Both the position numbers and the translations under genes were made by a program. This document shows, piece by piece, positions 18,025 to 27,227 of a stretch of 64,000 nt of DNA. Source of the stretch: Verrucomicrobiales bacterium (lineage in GTDB: Bacteria > Verrucomicrobiota > Verrucomicrobiia > Limisphaerales > UBA11320); the NCBI GenBank assembly GCA_016793885.1, contig JAEUHE010000055.1, positions 1 to 64,000 of the forward strand. Reading direction: 5' to 3'. Position 1 is the first letter of the stretch. Every line of letters starts with the position of its first letter. A model generated the notes under the pieces. The model searched no databases. It saw only the letters and a list, made by a program, of their open reading frames with translations, and was not told the origin of the DNA.

Positions 18025-19728
18025 TTAGGTGTATTTCACTACTTCCTCGATGGTCGTATCACCATCGAAGATACTACGCAAGCCGTCATCCCGCAGTGTG
18101 ACCATGCCAAGCTCCACAGCTTTCTGGCGCACAACAATCGTGGGGGCTCGTTCATTGATTAGAGCGCGGATGGCGTCATTAATCACGAGGAGTTCAAAGA
18201 TACCTTTCCGACCCTTGTAACCAGTGTCATTGCAGACACCACAACCACGCCCGTAGTAGAACACCTTCTCACCAATGTCGTGGGGGGAGAGGTTTAGCAG
18301 GCGTAACTGGCTTTCAGTCGGTTCAAAAGGAGCTCGGCACTTCTTGCAAATTGTCCGCACAAGCCGTTGAGCCAGAACAGCCATCAGGGATGATGAAATC
18401 AAGAATGGCTCCACCCCCATGTCGAGCAAGCGAGTCACGGCTCCAGGGGCGTCGTTGGTGTGCAGGGTGCTTAGAACCAAGTGACCAGTCAGGGATGCTT
18501 GAATCGCGATCTGAGAAGTCTCGAGATCGCGCATTTCTCCCAACATGATCACGTCCGGGTCTTGACGAAGGAACGCCCGCAAGGCCTTACCGAAGGTCAT
18601 GCCGGCGGCCTCATTCACCTGCACCTGCATGATACCCTCGATATCAAATTCTACCGGATCCTCCGCCGTCAACAGCTTGGTATCGATGGTGTTAATCTTG
18701 CGCAGGCAGGAATAGAGGGTGGTGGTCTTACCCGACCCAGTGGGACCCGTGACGACGAAAATGCCGTTCGGCTGCTGAATTGCCTCACTGACAAACTCCG
18801 CGACATGCTTAGGCAAGCCCAGGCTCTCCAGCTCCAGATTCACCGACGATCGGTCCAGTACCCGCAGCACGATCGATTCACCGAAGGCCGTAGGCAGACA
18901 AGAGATACGAAGATCGATCAACTTGTTTCCGATGGGAACGGTGATACGACCATCTTGTGGCAAACGCCGCTCGGCGATGTTCAAGTTCGCCATGATCTTC
19001 AGGCGGGATACGACGGGTAGCGCCAAATGCTTCGGCGGGGGTGCCATCTCGTAAAGCGCGCCGTCCACCCGATACCGAATCTTAAACTCGTCCTCGAAGG
19101 GCTCGAAGTGAATATCGCTGGCCCGGTCCTGAATCGCCTGGAACAGAACCAAATTCACAAACCGCACGATTGGAACCTCATTGGCAAGATCCCCCAGCTC
19201 CGCATCATTGCCCTCGGCAACCTCCGCAACCTCTTTGCTGATGTCGGTGTTCTTCTCAAGCTCCTTAAGAATATCACCGACATTCTCCATCTCCGTGCCG
19301 TAGTGCTGCTCGATGACACGGGCGATTTGGGCCGGATCAGCCACCACCTGGCTCAGCTCTTTCCGGACGATGAAGCCCAGCTCGTCGAGAGCCGACGGAT
19401 TCAACGGGTCGCCAAGCGCGACTTGCAAGGTGTTGCCGTACTGCGCCACCGGCACGCATTGATACATGCGCGCTGTGTTGGAGGGAACAGTGGCCAGGAG
19501 CTCGGGGGTGAAGGTAACCGACCGCAGATCGACCACCTCGGTGCCAATGTACTCCGAGATGATTTGGAGCTGAGTGTCCTGATCCACCAGGCCGAAATTT
19601 TTAAGGATCTCCCCAAAGGACTTGGCGGTGCGATCATGCTCCTGCACCACCTCCTCCAGTTGAAGGTCATCGATCAGGCCCCGCTCTTTGACGAGCAGGA
19701 TAAGTGGATCAGAATGAGCGTCGGCCAT
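18025..19728 (-). CDS. pilB: PilB/GspE-type assembly ATPase
   Basis: 567 residues. The N-terminal T2SSE_N (MshEN) domain spans about residues 1-145. The ATPase core has Walker [11 protein letters not shown] at 328-337, the Asp box around 355, Walker [13 protein letters not shown] (390-401) and the His box [12 protein letters not shown] tetracysteine Zn motif is present: CKKC at 461-464 and CGVC at 496-499. It powers pilus or pseudopilus extension at the cytoplasmic face, together with PilC. It starts 11 nt after pilT and is one of two PilB-like ATPases in the cluster. Confidence 0.95.
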   Translation of the reverse strand: MADAHSDPLILLVKERGLIDDLQLEEVVQEHDRTAKSFGEILKNFGLVDQDTQLQIISEYIGTEVVDLRSVTFTPELLATVPSNTARMYQCVPVAQYGNTLQVALGDPLNPSALDELGFIVRKELSQVVADPAQIARVIEQHYGTEMENVGDILKELEKNTDISKEVAEVAEGNDAELGDLANEVPIVRFVNLVLFQAIQDRASDIHFEPFEDEFKIRYRVDGALYEMAPPPKHLALPVVSRLKIMANLNIAERRLPQDGRITVPIGNKLIDLRISCLPTAFGESIVLRVLDRSSVNLELESLGLPKHVAEFVSEAIQQPNGIFVVTGPTGSGKTTTLYSCLRKINTIDTKLLTAEDPVEFDIEGIMQVQVNEAAGMTFGKALRAFLRQDPDVIMLGEMRDLETSQIAIQASLTGHLVLSTLHTNDAPGAVTRLLDMGVEPFLISSSLMAVLAQRLVRTICKKCRAPFEPTESQLRLLNLSPHDIGEKVFYYGRGCGVCNDTGYKGRKGIFELLVINDAIRALINERAPTIVVRQKAVELGMVTLRDDGLRSIFDGDTTIEEVVKYT

Positions 19729-19739
19729 ATGTCACCCAA

Positions 19740-20840
19740 TTATTTCTTACCGCCCTTAACTGCCGTGGCCAGATCATGCTCCTGGAGCTTCTGCATGACC
19801 GTGGTCGGATCCTGGGACTTAGTGATGACTTCCTCGCGGGAGATCATCCCTGCGGAGTATTTCTCCATCAAGAACCCGTCCAGGGTCACCATCCCGTACT
19901 TGGCGCCGGTTTGAATGTCGGAGTTGATTCGGAAGGTCTTGTTATCGCGGATGAGCGCGCTGACCGACGGGGTGTTGATCATGATCTCGAACGCCGCCAC
20001 GCGTCCCGGCTTGTCCGCCCGTGGCAACAGCAACTGCGAGATGACCGCCTGAAGCACGGTGCTGAGCTGGATTCGGATCTGCTCCTGCTGATTGGTCGGG
20101 AAGGCGTTGACGATACGATCAATGGTCTTGGCCGCCCCGGTGGTGTGCAGGGTGCCGAACACCAAGTGACCCGTCTCAGCCGCCGTGATGGCCGCGTCAA
20201 TCGTTTCCAAATCCCGCATTTCACCGACCAGAATGATGTCAGGATCCTGACGCAGCGCGCGCCGCAGCCCCTCCGCGAAATTCGGAACGTCCACATGAAT
20301 CTCGCGCTGAGTCACCACCGCCTTCTTGTGCTTGTGGTAATACTCGATGGGATCCTCAATCGTGATGATGTGAGCATCATCACGCTCCTCGTTGATGATG
20401 TTGATCATCGAGGCCAAAGTGGTGGTCTTTCCGGATCCGGTCGGCCCCGTCACCAGCACCAAACCGCGAGGTTTATACAACAAGTCCTTTACCGACACTG
20501 GAATACCGATCTGTTCCAGAGTCAGCAGCTTGCTGGGAATCTGGCGCAGCACCATTCCGAAATTGCCCTTCTCTTTGAAAACGCTGACACGGAACCGGGC
20601 CATCTCGCCGAAGGCGAACCCGAAGTCCGCACCTCCGCGTTCACGCACGCTCTGAATGTGATCTTCCGAGGTAATGCTGCGCATCAGCTCCTCGGTGTCC
20701 TCCGGTCGCAGCGGAGGACCGTCCACACGATGAAGCACGCCATGCAGGCGGATCACCGGCGCTGTGTTGACACGAATATGCAAGTCGGCAGCCCCTTCGG
20801 ACACCATGAGCTGCAACAGATCGGACATCGAGTAGGACAT
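19740..20840 (-). CDS. pilT: PilT retraction ATPase
   Basis: 366 residues, the usual PilT size. It has an N-terminal PAS-like domain ([18 protein letters not shown]), Walker [11 protein letters not shown] at 132-141, an Asp box near 160, Walker [13 protein letters not shown] at 199-210 and a His box [12 protein letters not shown]. The C-terminal [13 protein letters not shown] corresponds to the conserved AIRNLIRE element needed for retraction. There is no Zn tetracysteine, as expected for PilT rather than PilB. Its presence suggests a dynamic, retracting pilus and not only a secretion pseudopilus. Confidence 0.95.
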   Translation of the reverse strand: MSYSMSDLLQLMVSEGAADLHIRVNTAPVIRLHGVLHRVDGPPLRPEDTEELMRSITSEDHIQSVRERGGADFGFAFGEMARFRVSVFKEKGNFGMVLRQIPSKLLTLEQIGIPVSVKDLLYKPRGLVLVTGPTGSGKTTTLASMINIINEERDDAHIITIEDPIEYYHKHKKAVVTQREIHVDVPNFAEGLRRALRQDPDIILVGEMRDLETIDAAITAAETGHLVFGTLHTTGAAKTIDRIVNAFPTNQQEQIRIQLSTVLQAVISQLLLPRADKPGRVAAFEIMINTPSVSALIRDNKTFRINSDIQTGAKYGMVTLDGFLMEKYSAGMISREEVITKSQDPTTVMQKLQEHDLATAVKGGKK

Positions 20841-20952
20841 AATCTAAATCGGCGGTCTATCAGGTCTCAAATTTTGGCTTAAAGAGCGTTACTAGCCTTG
20901 GTTGAATCATCTCATCTCACTCATCTGGGCTAATCGGGTGTTGAATCAGGGC

Positions 20953-22662
20953 TTAATGCGCGTCCGCAGTGGTGGCCCGGATCACTTCATCAGGGGTGGT
21001 GACTCCCGCCACGACTTTGCGCGCTCCGTCCTCGCGCAGGGATCGCATGCCCATCTCCAAAGCCTGGCGTCGCAACTCCGCAGCCGGAGCCTTTTGGTTG
21101 ATCAAGTGGCGTGACTCATCATTCAGGACATACACTTCGAAGATGCCCATTCGTCCGCGGTTGCCGGTGCCGTTGCACTCCGCACATCCCTTGCCTTTGC
21201 GGAAATTGGTCTTCTCCAGCTTGCTCAGATCGATCTCCAGGGCTTGCAACTCCTTCTCGGTGGGAACCGAAGGCTCGCCGCACTTCTTGCAGATCTTCCG
21301 AACCAGGCGCTGCGCCATCATCGCTCGAGTGGAGGAGGCCACCAAGAAGGGCTTCACTCCGATGTCAATGAGACGAGTCACAGCCCCCGGGGCGTCATTG
21401 GTATGGAGCGTGGAGAATACCAAATGACCCGTCAGACTCGCGTTGATCGCGATCGATGCGGTTTCCAAGTCACGAATTTCCCCCAGCATGATCACGTTGG
21501 GAGCTTGGCGCAGCATCGCGCGCAGCGCCGTGGAAAAACTCAACCCCACGGTTTCGCTCACCTGCACTTGATTGATACCCGCCAACACATACTCGACGGG
21601 ATCCTCGACCGTGATGATCTTCCGATCCGGCCGATTGATGAAGTTCAGACACGAGTAAAGCGTGGTGGTCTTGCCGGACCCCGTCGGCCCGGTCACCAAC
21701 AGGATGCCGTCCGGAAGCGCGATGAGCTTCTCGAAGGTCTGCTGGTCGTCCGTGAAAAATCCCAGCTCGGGAAGACCTAGCTTCAAACCTTCCTTGTCCA
21801 GAATACGCATGACGATGCTCTCGCCATGGACCGTCGGAATGCAGGAAACACGCAGGTCGATGGTCTTGCCCCCGACATTGCACTGAATACGGCCGTCTTG
21901 CGGAATCCGCTTCTCCGCAATGGACATGTTGCTCTGGATCTTCAGCCGGCTCGTAATGGAAGGCTGCAGGCGCTTAGGCGGCCCCTTCATCTCATGGAGC
22001 ATGCCGTCGATCCGGTATCGCACTCGAAAGGTCTTCGCCAACGGCTCCAAGTGAATATCCGAAGCCCGACCGCGGAAAGCCTCTACGATAATCGAGTTCA
22101 CCAATTTGATGATCGGAGCATCCGCATCCACAGCCCCGCCATCATCCGATCCCACGGGCCCCGACAGGGTCCCCACCTCAACCTCGCCCTCGGTGATATT
22201 CTGAATCATCGAGGCAACGCTGTCGCCGCTGCCACCATAATACTTGTTAAGCGCCGCCTCAATCTCGTCGTCCGAAGCTACCCGCATCTCAATGTCCTTG
22301 TTCAGGACGTGATGCAGACTGTCCAGAGTGCTCAGATCCGAAGGATCGCTGATCGCCACGACCACGCTGTTGTCGTGCACATAAACAGGCACGACCTTAT
22401 AGCGCTTGGCGATATGTCGGGGAACCGCCCCCAACACTTCGTCGGTAAGCTTCACCTCCGCCAACGAAACCATTTCGACCCCGAAATGGGCCGCCTTGGC
22501 CGTTGTGACGTCCTGGACCCGAATCAGCTTCTTCTTGAGCAGCGTATCGACGACGCCCTCTCCTGAAGAATCCGCTTCGGCGTGAGCAGAATCCACCTGA
22601 TTCTTGGTCAAAAAACCAAGATCGATCAGGTCGTTCAACAAATAATCATCTTTAGCAGCCAC
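20953..22662 (-). CDS. Second PilB/GspE-type assembly ATPase
   Basis: 569 residues, similar in layout to the other PilB in the cluster but clearly distinct in sequence. It has a T2SSE_N domain (1-145), Walker [11 protein letters not shown] at 325-334, Walker B APNVIMLGEIRD, the His box [13 protein letters not shown], and the Zn motif CKKC ... CAEC. Gln-Ala replaces the Gln-Asp before Walker B (RQAPNV against RQDPDV). GTG at 22662 is the start; a GGAGGAAA site lies 17 nt upstream, farther than usual. A promoter at 22711-22740 suggests it can be transcribed apart from the ABC genes. It may serve a second set of pilins or a secretion machine. Confidence 0.93.
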   Translation of the reverse strand: MAAKDDYLLNDLIDLGFLTKNQVDSAHAEADSSGEGVVDTLLKKKLIRVQDVTTAKAAHFGVEMVSLAEVKLTDEVLGAVPRHIAKRYKVVPVYVHDNSVVVAISDPSDLSTLDSLHHVLNKDIEMRVASDDEIEAALNKYYGGSGDSVASMIQNITEGEVEVGTLSGPVGSDDGGAVDADAPIIKLVNSIIVEAFRGRASDIHLEPLAKTFRVRYRIDGMLHEMKGPPKRLQPSITSRLKIQSNMSIAEKRIPQDGRIQCNVGGKTIDLRVSCIPTVHGESIVMRILDKEGLKLGLPELGFFTDDQQTFEKLIALPDGILLVTGPTGSGKTTTLYSCLNFINRPDRKIITVEDPVEYVLAGINQVQVSETVGLSFSTALRAMLRQAPNVIMLGEIRDLETASIAINASLTGHLVFSTLHTNDAPGAVTRLIDIGVKPFLVASSTRAMMAQRLVRKICKKCGEPSVPTEKELQALEIDLSKLEKTNFRKGKGCAECNGTGNRGRMGIFEVYVLNDESRHLINQKAPAAELRRQALEMGMRSLREDGARKVVAGVTTPDEVIRATTADAH

Positions 22663-22710
22663 GATTCGTTTGCAGATTTCCTCCGGCCAATCAGAGGGAA
22701 AACGCGCAGA

Positions 22711-22740
22711 AATATCTACAATTCATCCCACCAATGTCAA
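22711..22740 (-). promoter_or_regulatory. Sigma-70-type promoter for the second pilB
   Basis: On the minus strand a perfect TTGACA (22740-22735) is followed after 16-18 nt by the AT-rich TAGATATT (22718-22711). The start codon at 22662 lies about 40 nt beyond the predicted transcription start. This is the best -35 match seen in the motor region. Confidence 0.55.
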
Positions 22741-22826
22741 ACCTTGGGGGCGGTTATTATTTTGTGCCTTCCTAATTTTGACCCTCCTAGGTGGCAATCG
22801 GCATGAAAGGAACCCAAAATTGCGGC

Positions 22827-24017
22827 TCAGAGTTCACGCAAAGCCATTGCAATAGGTTGTCGCGCGGCCCGAATGGCGGGGAAAAGCCCCCCTAGAAGCC
22901 CGATGACCGCCGAATAAAGAATGCCTTCGATGAGTAGAATGGGGGTAACAGCAAAGGAAAACGCGACCTGGCTAAAACTCTGATAGTTCAGGGTCGCCGC
23001 CTCAAATCCATTGAAAGCCAAATAGGCACCGAGGCCACCCAGAATTCCACCCACCAACGCCAAGGCCAGCGATTCCGCCAGCACGGAAACAACCACCGGC
23101 ACGGTCTGAAAACCCAGTGCCCTCAAGGTCGCAATCTCCCGAGACCTCACCGCGACCGCGTTATACATGGTATTCAGCGCTCCAAATAGGGCACCGAACC
23201 CCATGAGCACGGAGATGAGAGTGCCAAACCCCGTAACCAGCTTGTAGAGCACCTCAGACTGCTTGGCATAATAGTCGACCTGCCGAATGACGTCGACCTG
23301 AAGCCTCGGATCGGCTGTCAGCGCGTCCTTGAAGGTCATGAACGCGTCCTCGCTCTCCAGCCGAGCATACACCGACTGATAGGTCTCGCCCCGACGGTAA
23401 GCCGACTGCAGCATCCGGGAATCTGTCCAAATTTCAGACTCAGCGATCCCCCCGCCATCGGCAAAGATCCCGACCACCGTCCAGTCAGCGCTTCCGATCC
23501 GCAACGTGGCATTCAAGTCCAGCCCCGCAAATTCACGCGCCGCCGCTCTGCCCACCAGAAGCTCGTTGCGCCCCGGCTCAAACCGACGGCCCGCGATCAA
23601 CTGAACCTCCGGCCGGACGACAAAGGCCGACAGCTCCACGCCGCGCAAGGGGACATTCGCATCCGTTCCCGTCGTCCGTTTGGGCAGGTTAATGACCACA
23701 AACAGCTCGGCGCTGGCCGCCGGACCAGCGACTCCCCGCAGCAAACCGGGAGCATTGCCAATCAGGCGAACTTCTTCTTGCTGCAACCCGCTCATCATTT
23801 CCGCATCAGCGCCCCGTCTTAAAACCAAGACGGTTTCAGGAGAACCCGAGGCCACCATCGCACGTCGAAAACCTTGGGCAATCGAGAGCACCCCCACCAA
23901 CACCGCCACCACTCCCGCGATGCCAAACACGGCGGCCAATGATGCCCCCTTTCGCTCAGGAATGGTCCTTAAGCTGAATCCAGCAACCGCTATCAACTGA
24001 TACAACCAATTGATCAT
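22827..24017 (-). CDS. ABC transporter permease, FtsX/MacB type (second permease)
   Basis: 396 residues from the ATG at 24017; a longer reading frame upstream has no pilin or membrane features and overlaps the other permease. The layout is one N-terminal membrane helix (about residues 25-45), a periplasmic MacB_PCD-like domain (about 50-260) and an FtsX domain with three helices at the C-terminus ending in ALREL. With the neighbouring permease it probably forms a heterodimer, in contrast to the MacB homodimer. It is the last gene of the four-gene efflux operon and starts 23 nt after the preceding stop. Confidence 0.88.
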   Translation of the reverse strand: MINWLYQLIAVAGFSLRTIPERKGASLAAVFGIAGVVAVLVGVLSIAQGFRRAMVASGSPETVLVLRRGADAEMMSGLQQEEVRLIGNAPGLLRGVAGPAASAELFVVINLPKRTTGTDANVPLRGVELSAFVVRPEVQLIAGRRFEPGRNELLVGRAAAREFAGLDLNATLRIGSADWTVVGIFADGGGIAESEIWTDSRMLQSAYRRGETYQSVYARLESEDAFMTFKDALTADPRLQVDVIRQVDYYAKQSEVLYKLVTGFGTLISVLMGFGALFGALNTMYNAVAVRSREIATLRALGFQTVPVVVSVLAESLALALVGGILGGLGAYLAFNGFEAATLNYQSFSQVAFSFAVTPILLIEGILYSAVIGLLGGLFPAIRAARQPIAMALREL

Positions 24018-24040
24018 TAAGTATTTAATAAGCAGACGAC

Positions 24041-25195
24041 TCAGAGACGCCTCAAAGCCTCCGACACGCCGATGCGCAGCGCCCGCAGGCTCGGGAAGAA
24101 TCCCGTCGCCAGTCCTAGCAGCACAGCGAGGGCGACTCCCCACAGCAAATCGGAAGTGGGGAAGTAGAAAACCGGCAGCGCTCCCTGGGTAGGATCCCAC
24201 GCGGCGATGAGGAGGGCTGCCGTTCCCAATCCCAAGCCTCCCCCAACCAAGGCGGTGAACAGGGATTCAGCGAGAACCAGCACCATCGTCAGCTCGTTGG
24301 TGCAGCCGATGGCTTTCAAAACGCCGATTTCGCCGGTTCGCTCCCGCACCGCTTGAGCCATTGTGTTTCCAGAGATCAGCAGGATGGTAAAGAAAACGGC
24401 GCTCATGATGGCCTTGGTAATGAGGCCTATGTCCCCTACCTGCTTGGCGAAGGATTGCACGAAAGCCTTCTCACTTTCAGCCTTGGTTTCCCAAGGCGAG
24501 TTCATGAACTCCTCATCGATCTGACGCGCCACCCGTTCTGAAACCTCGGGGTCGTTCACTCGAACGACATACCAGCCAACCTGCCCCTTCCCATCCTGGC
24601 GCGCCTCCTCGAAATAGTCGTAGCGAAAGAACAGTTGGGTCTCATCGGTCGCGGCATCCGCCGCCTCGTAAATGCCCACCAGATCAAACTCCCATACCGG
24701 CGTGTTTCCAGCCCGACGCCAAATCGTGCCTTGAATGGGAATCCGGTCCCCGACCTTAAACCCATACTTCTTGGCCGTTTTCCGACCGATGATCGCGCCG
24801 GAACGCTTCTCCAACCAGGCTTTCAGTTGCTCTTCCGGCAGACGAAACTCGGGATACATCTGCAGGTAAGGCACCGGATCCACCGGGATCTGCGGGAAGA
24901 AATTCTTAGGCTCCTGATAGATACCCCCGAACCAGGTGCAGGAAACGGCCTGCTTGACACCCGGAATCCGGACGATCCGATCCAGATAGCTCACCGGCAG
25001 GGTCTGAATGATCGATGTCTTGTGACGCACCACCAGCCGATCCTGCCCTGCCACCGTCACCCCCGCCTCCATTCCCGCACGGATCGCTGCCAGATAACCG
25101 TATAAAAGAAACGCGACCGCGATCGAAGCCAGGGTCAGCAGGGTCCGCACCTTGCGGCGCCAGAGATTGCGCCAGATGAACGGCAGGAATTTCAT
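24041..25195 (-). CDS. ABC transporter permease, FtsX/MacB type (first permease)
   Basis: 384 residues. [20 protein letters not shown] begins a typical FtsX-family permease: an amphipathic basic start, a first helix at about 17-37, a large periplasmic domain (MacB_PCD-like) and three helices in the C-terminal 120 residues with MAQAVRERTGEIGVLKAIGC, the standard coupling-helix region. The start overlaps the ATPase stop by four bases. Systems of this shape export lipids, peptides or antibiotics, or move lipoproteins; the substrate cannot be read from the sequence. Confidence 0.9.
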   Translation of the reverse strand: MKFLPFIWRNLWRRKVRTLLTLASIAVAFLLYGYLAAIRAGMEAGVTVAGQDRLVVRHKTSIIQTLPVSYLDRIVRIPGVKQAVSCTWFGGIYQEPKNFFPQIPVDPVPYLQMYPEFRLPEEQLKAWLEKRSGAIIGRKTAKKYGFKVGDRIPIQGTIWRRAGNTPVWEFDLVGIYEAADAATDETQLFFRYDYFEEARQDGKGQVGWYVVRVNDPEVSERVARQIDEEFMNSPWETKAESEKAFVQSFAKQVGDIGLITKAIMSAVFFTILLISGNTMAQAVRERTGEIGVLKAIGCTNELTMVLVLAESLFTALVGGGLGLGTAALLIAAWDPTQGALPVFYFPTSDLLWGVALAVLLGLATGFFPSLRALRIGVSEALRRL

Positions 25196-25887
25196 TCGGG
25201 TTGCGTGGCGAACAGACGCCCCTTGTCGAGATAAACCACCCGACCAGCCCGGGCCGAAGCGTGAGGGTCATGCGTGACCATCAACACCGTCTTGCCATAC
25301 TGCTGATTCAAGGCCTGCAGCAGATTCAGAATCTCGTCTCCCGATTTCCGATCCAGATCCCCCGTCGGCTCATCACAGAGCAGCAAGGTAGGGTCCGTCA
25401 CGATCGCCCGTGCAATTCCCACCCGCTGCTGCTCACCGCCCGAAAGCTGCTTCGGATAGTGGCCGCTGCGCTGAGACAGCCCCACGATTTCCAGAGCGGC
25501 GGAGACATGCTCCCGACGCTCGCGTCGCGACAACGATGTCAGCAGGAGGGGCAATTCAACATTCCGCTCAGCGCTGAGCGTCGGCATCAAGTTGTAAAAC
25601 TGAAAAACAAAGCCCACGTGACGCGCCCGCCAACCCGCCAACTGGCGATCGCTCAACTGATCGATCGGCTGGCCGTCCACGACCACCGAACCCGAAGTGG
25701 GGCGATCCAGTCCTCCGATGAGGTTGAGGAGGGTGCTCTTTCCCGATCCTGAAGGCCCCATGAGGGCCAGAAACTCACCTCGCGCGATCGACAGATCCAA
25801 CTTCTCCAGCACATGGGTAACTTCGCTCCCCCGCTGGAAGCTCTTCTCCACTCCGGAGACCTCGACCAGCCCTTCGGTTGCACTCAT
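25192..25887 (-). CDS. ABC transporter ATP-binding protein, MacB/LolD type
   Basis: 231 residues, a complete stand-alone ATPase. Walker A GPSGSGKS is at 44-51, the Q-loop [11 protein letters not shown] near 95, the signature LSGGEQQR at 148-155, Walker [13 protein letters not shown] at 168-179 and the H-loop VTHD. The phrase [20 protein letters not shown] is the marker of the LolD/MacB/FtsE branch. It energises the two FtsX permeases encoded just downstream and overlaps both neighbours by four bases. Confidence 0.95.
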   Translation of the reverse strand: MSATEGLVEVSGVEKSFQRGSEVTHVLEKLDLSIARGEFLALMGPSGSGKSTLLNLIGGLDRPTSGSVVVDGQPIDQLSDRQLAGWRARHVGFVFQFYNLMPTLSAERNVELPLLLTSLSRRERREHVSAALEIVGLSQRSGHYPKQLSGGEQQRVGIARAIVTDPTLLLCDEPTGDLDRKSGDEILNLLQALNQQYGKTVLMVTHDPHASARAGRVVYLDKGRLFATQPE

Positions 25888-27119
25888 GACTTCTTCTCCC
25901 TTATCTTGGCACCATCCACTAAGTCGCCCGGCGGATCCACCACCAGCCTCTCACCGACGGAAAGCCCCGCCACTACTCGAAGCTCGCTCCCTGAAAAAGC
26001 CTCGGCCGTGATCGCGCGACGCTCGAGCAAGGCGTCCTTCACGATCCAAACCACCTGCCGTCCACCGACCTCGCGAACCGCGCCTTTGGGAATGATCAAT
26101 TTCGATGCCGTCGGTGTGGCGGCCGAGCTGTCCTCCGGGCCACGAAAGGCGACTTTCACCCCCATCTGGGGAAGGATGCGCGGGTCGAGCCGATCGAACC
26201 CAACGCGGACCTTCACGGTCGCCTTTTGCCGGTCCGCGGTGGGAATGATCGCGATGACCTTGCAGGGAAGCTTCAGGTCGGTGTAGGCATCCAGAGTGGC
26301 CTCCACCGATTGCCCGGCGCTGACCCGATTAATGTAGCTCTCGTTCACGTCGACTTCGATCTCCAGGGAATCCATGTCCACCAGGGTGCAGATGCCCGTC
26401 CGCGTGAATCCGCCGGAAGACATCGGCGAAACCACCTCGCCGGGCTGGGCGTTCTTCACTGTCACCACCCCAGCGAACGGAGCGCGAATCACCAGATCCT
26501 CCAATTGCTGCAACCACAACCCCAAGGAGCGCTCCGCCACCAGGATATCCAAGGTTTGCTTCTCCAAACGGGCCCGCAGGCTGGTGGCGGCCACCTCGGC
26601 CTTGTCGAAGGCTTCTTGAGTGCCGATCCGTTCCTGCAGCAGTCGCCGGTATCGAACCAGGTTCGTCTCGGCCTCCGCCAACTGGGCCTGCGTCTCCTTG
26701 ACGAGGCTACGAGCCGCTTCCAGCTGAGCTTCGGCCAACCTCTGGTTGGCGACCACGTTCGATGAATCCAAGCGGGCCACGACCTGATCGGCCTCCACCT
26801 TGGTCCCTTCCTCGACCAACACCTCGATCACCTTCCCGGTGACCTTGGCCGACACGGTGGCCTGCCGGCGGGCGGTCACATAGCCCGAGGCGTTGAGCAG
26901 GGTGGGGACGCCCGCGGATCCGGACACCTCCCGAACGGTGGCCACCGTCACTTCCGGAACTCGAGCCCCGGCACCGCGACCCACCAGCCAAAGGCCTGCC
27001 GATCCCACCAAGACCACTAGGATGACCAAAACCACCCACCACCATCCCCAGCGCCGCTCCGGCGGCATGGCCTTGCGGTCAATTCGCAACCGGTTTAGGG
27101 AATTTTGATCCAAGGCCAT
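25884..27119 (-). CDS. HlyD/MacA-type periplasmic adaptor protein
   Basis: 411 residues. A cytoplasmic N-terminus is followed by a membrane anchor (about residues 24-46), then the membrane-fusion-protein order: a biotinyl-lipoyl half (VSAKVTGKVIEVLVEEGTKV), a long alpha-helical hairpin (about 120-220), the second lipoyl half (VIRAPFAGVVTVKNAQPGE) and a beta-barrel. It would link the ABC permeases to an outer-membrane channel, which is not encoded here. It is the first gene of the operon; the 108 bases before it hold no clear promoter that I could identify. Confidence 0.9.
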   Translation of the reverse strand: MALDQNSLNRLRIDRKAMPPERRWGWWWVVLVILVVLVGSAGLWLVGRGAGARVPEVTVATVREVSGSAGVPTLLNASGYVTARRQATVSAKVTGKVIEVLVEEGTKVEADQVVARLDSSNVVANQRLAEAQLEAARSLVKETQAQLAEAETNLVRYRRLLQERIGTQEAFDKAEVAATSLRARLEKQTLDILVAERSLGLWLQQLEDLVIRAPFAGVVTVKNAQPGEVVSPMSSGGFTRTGICTLVDMDSLEIEVDVNESYINRVSAGQSVEATLDAYTDLKLPCKVIAIIPTADRQKATVKVRVGFDRLDPRILPQMGVKVAFRGPEDSSAATPTASKLIIPKGAVREVGGRQVVWIVKDALLERRAITAEAFSGSELRVVAGLSVGERLVVDPPGDLVDGAKIREKKS

Positions 27120-27227
27120 TTTGGGGAGGTTATGAGTTATGGGTGCCGAGCTATCCGTTGTGAAGCGGAGAAATCTTATTGGCTGCGCCCCGCCAGCGTT
27201 TCATTCATCACCGATAACGTTGAGCTC

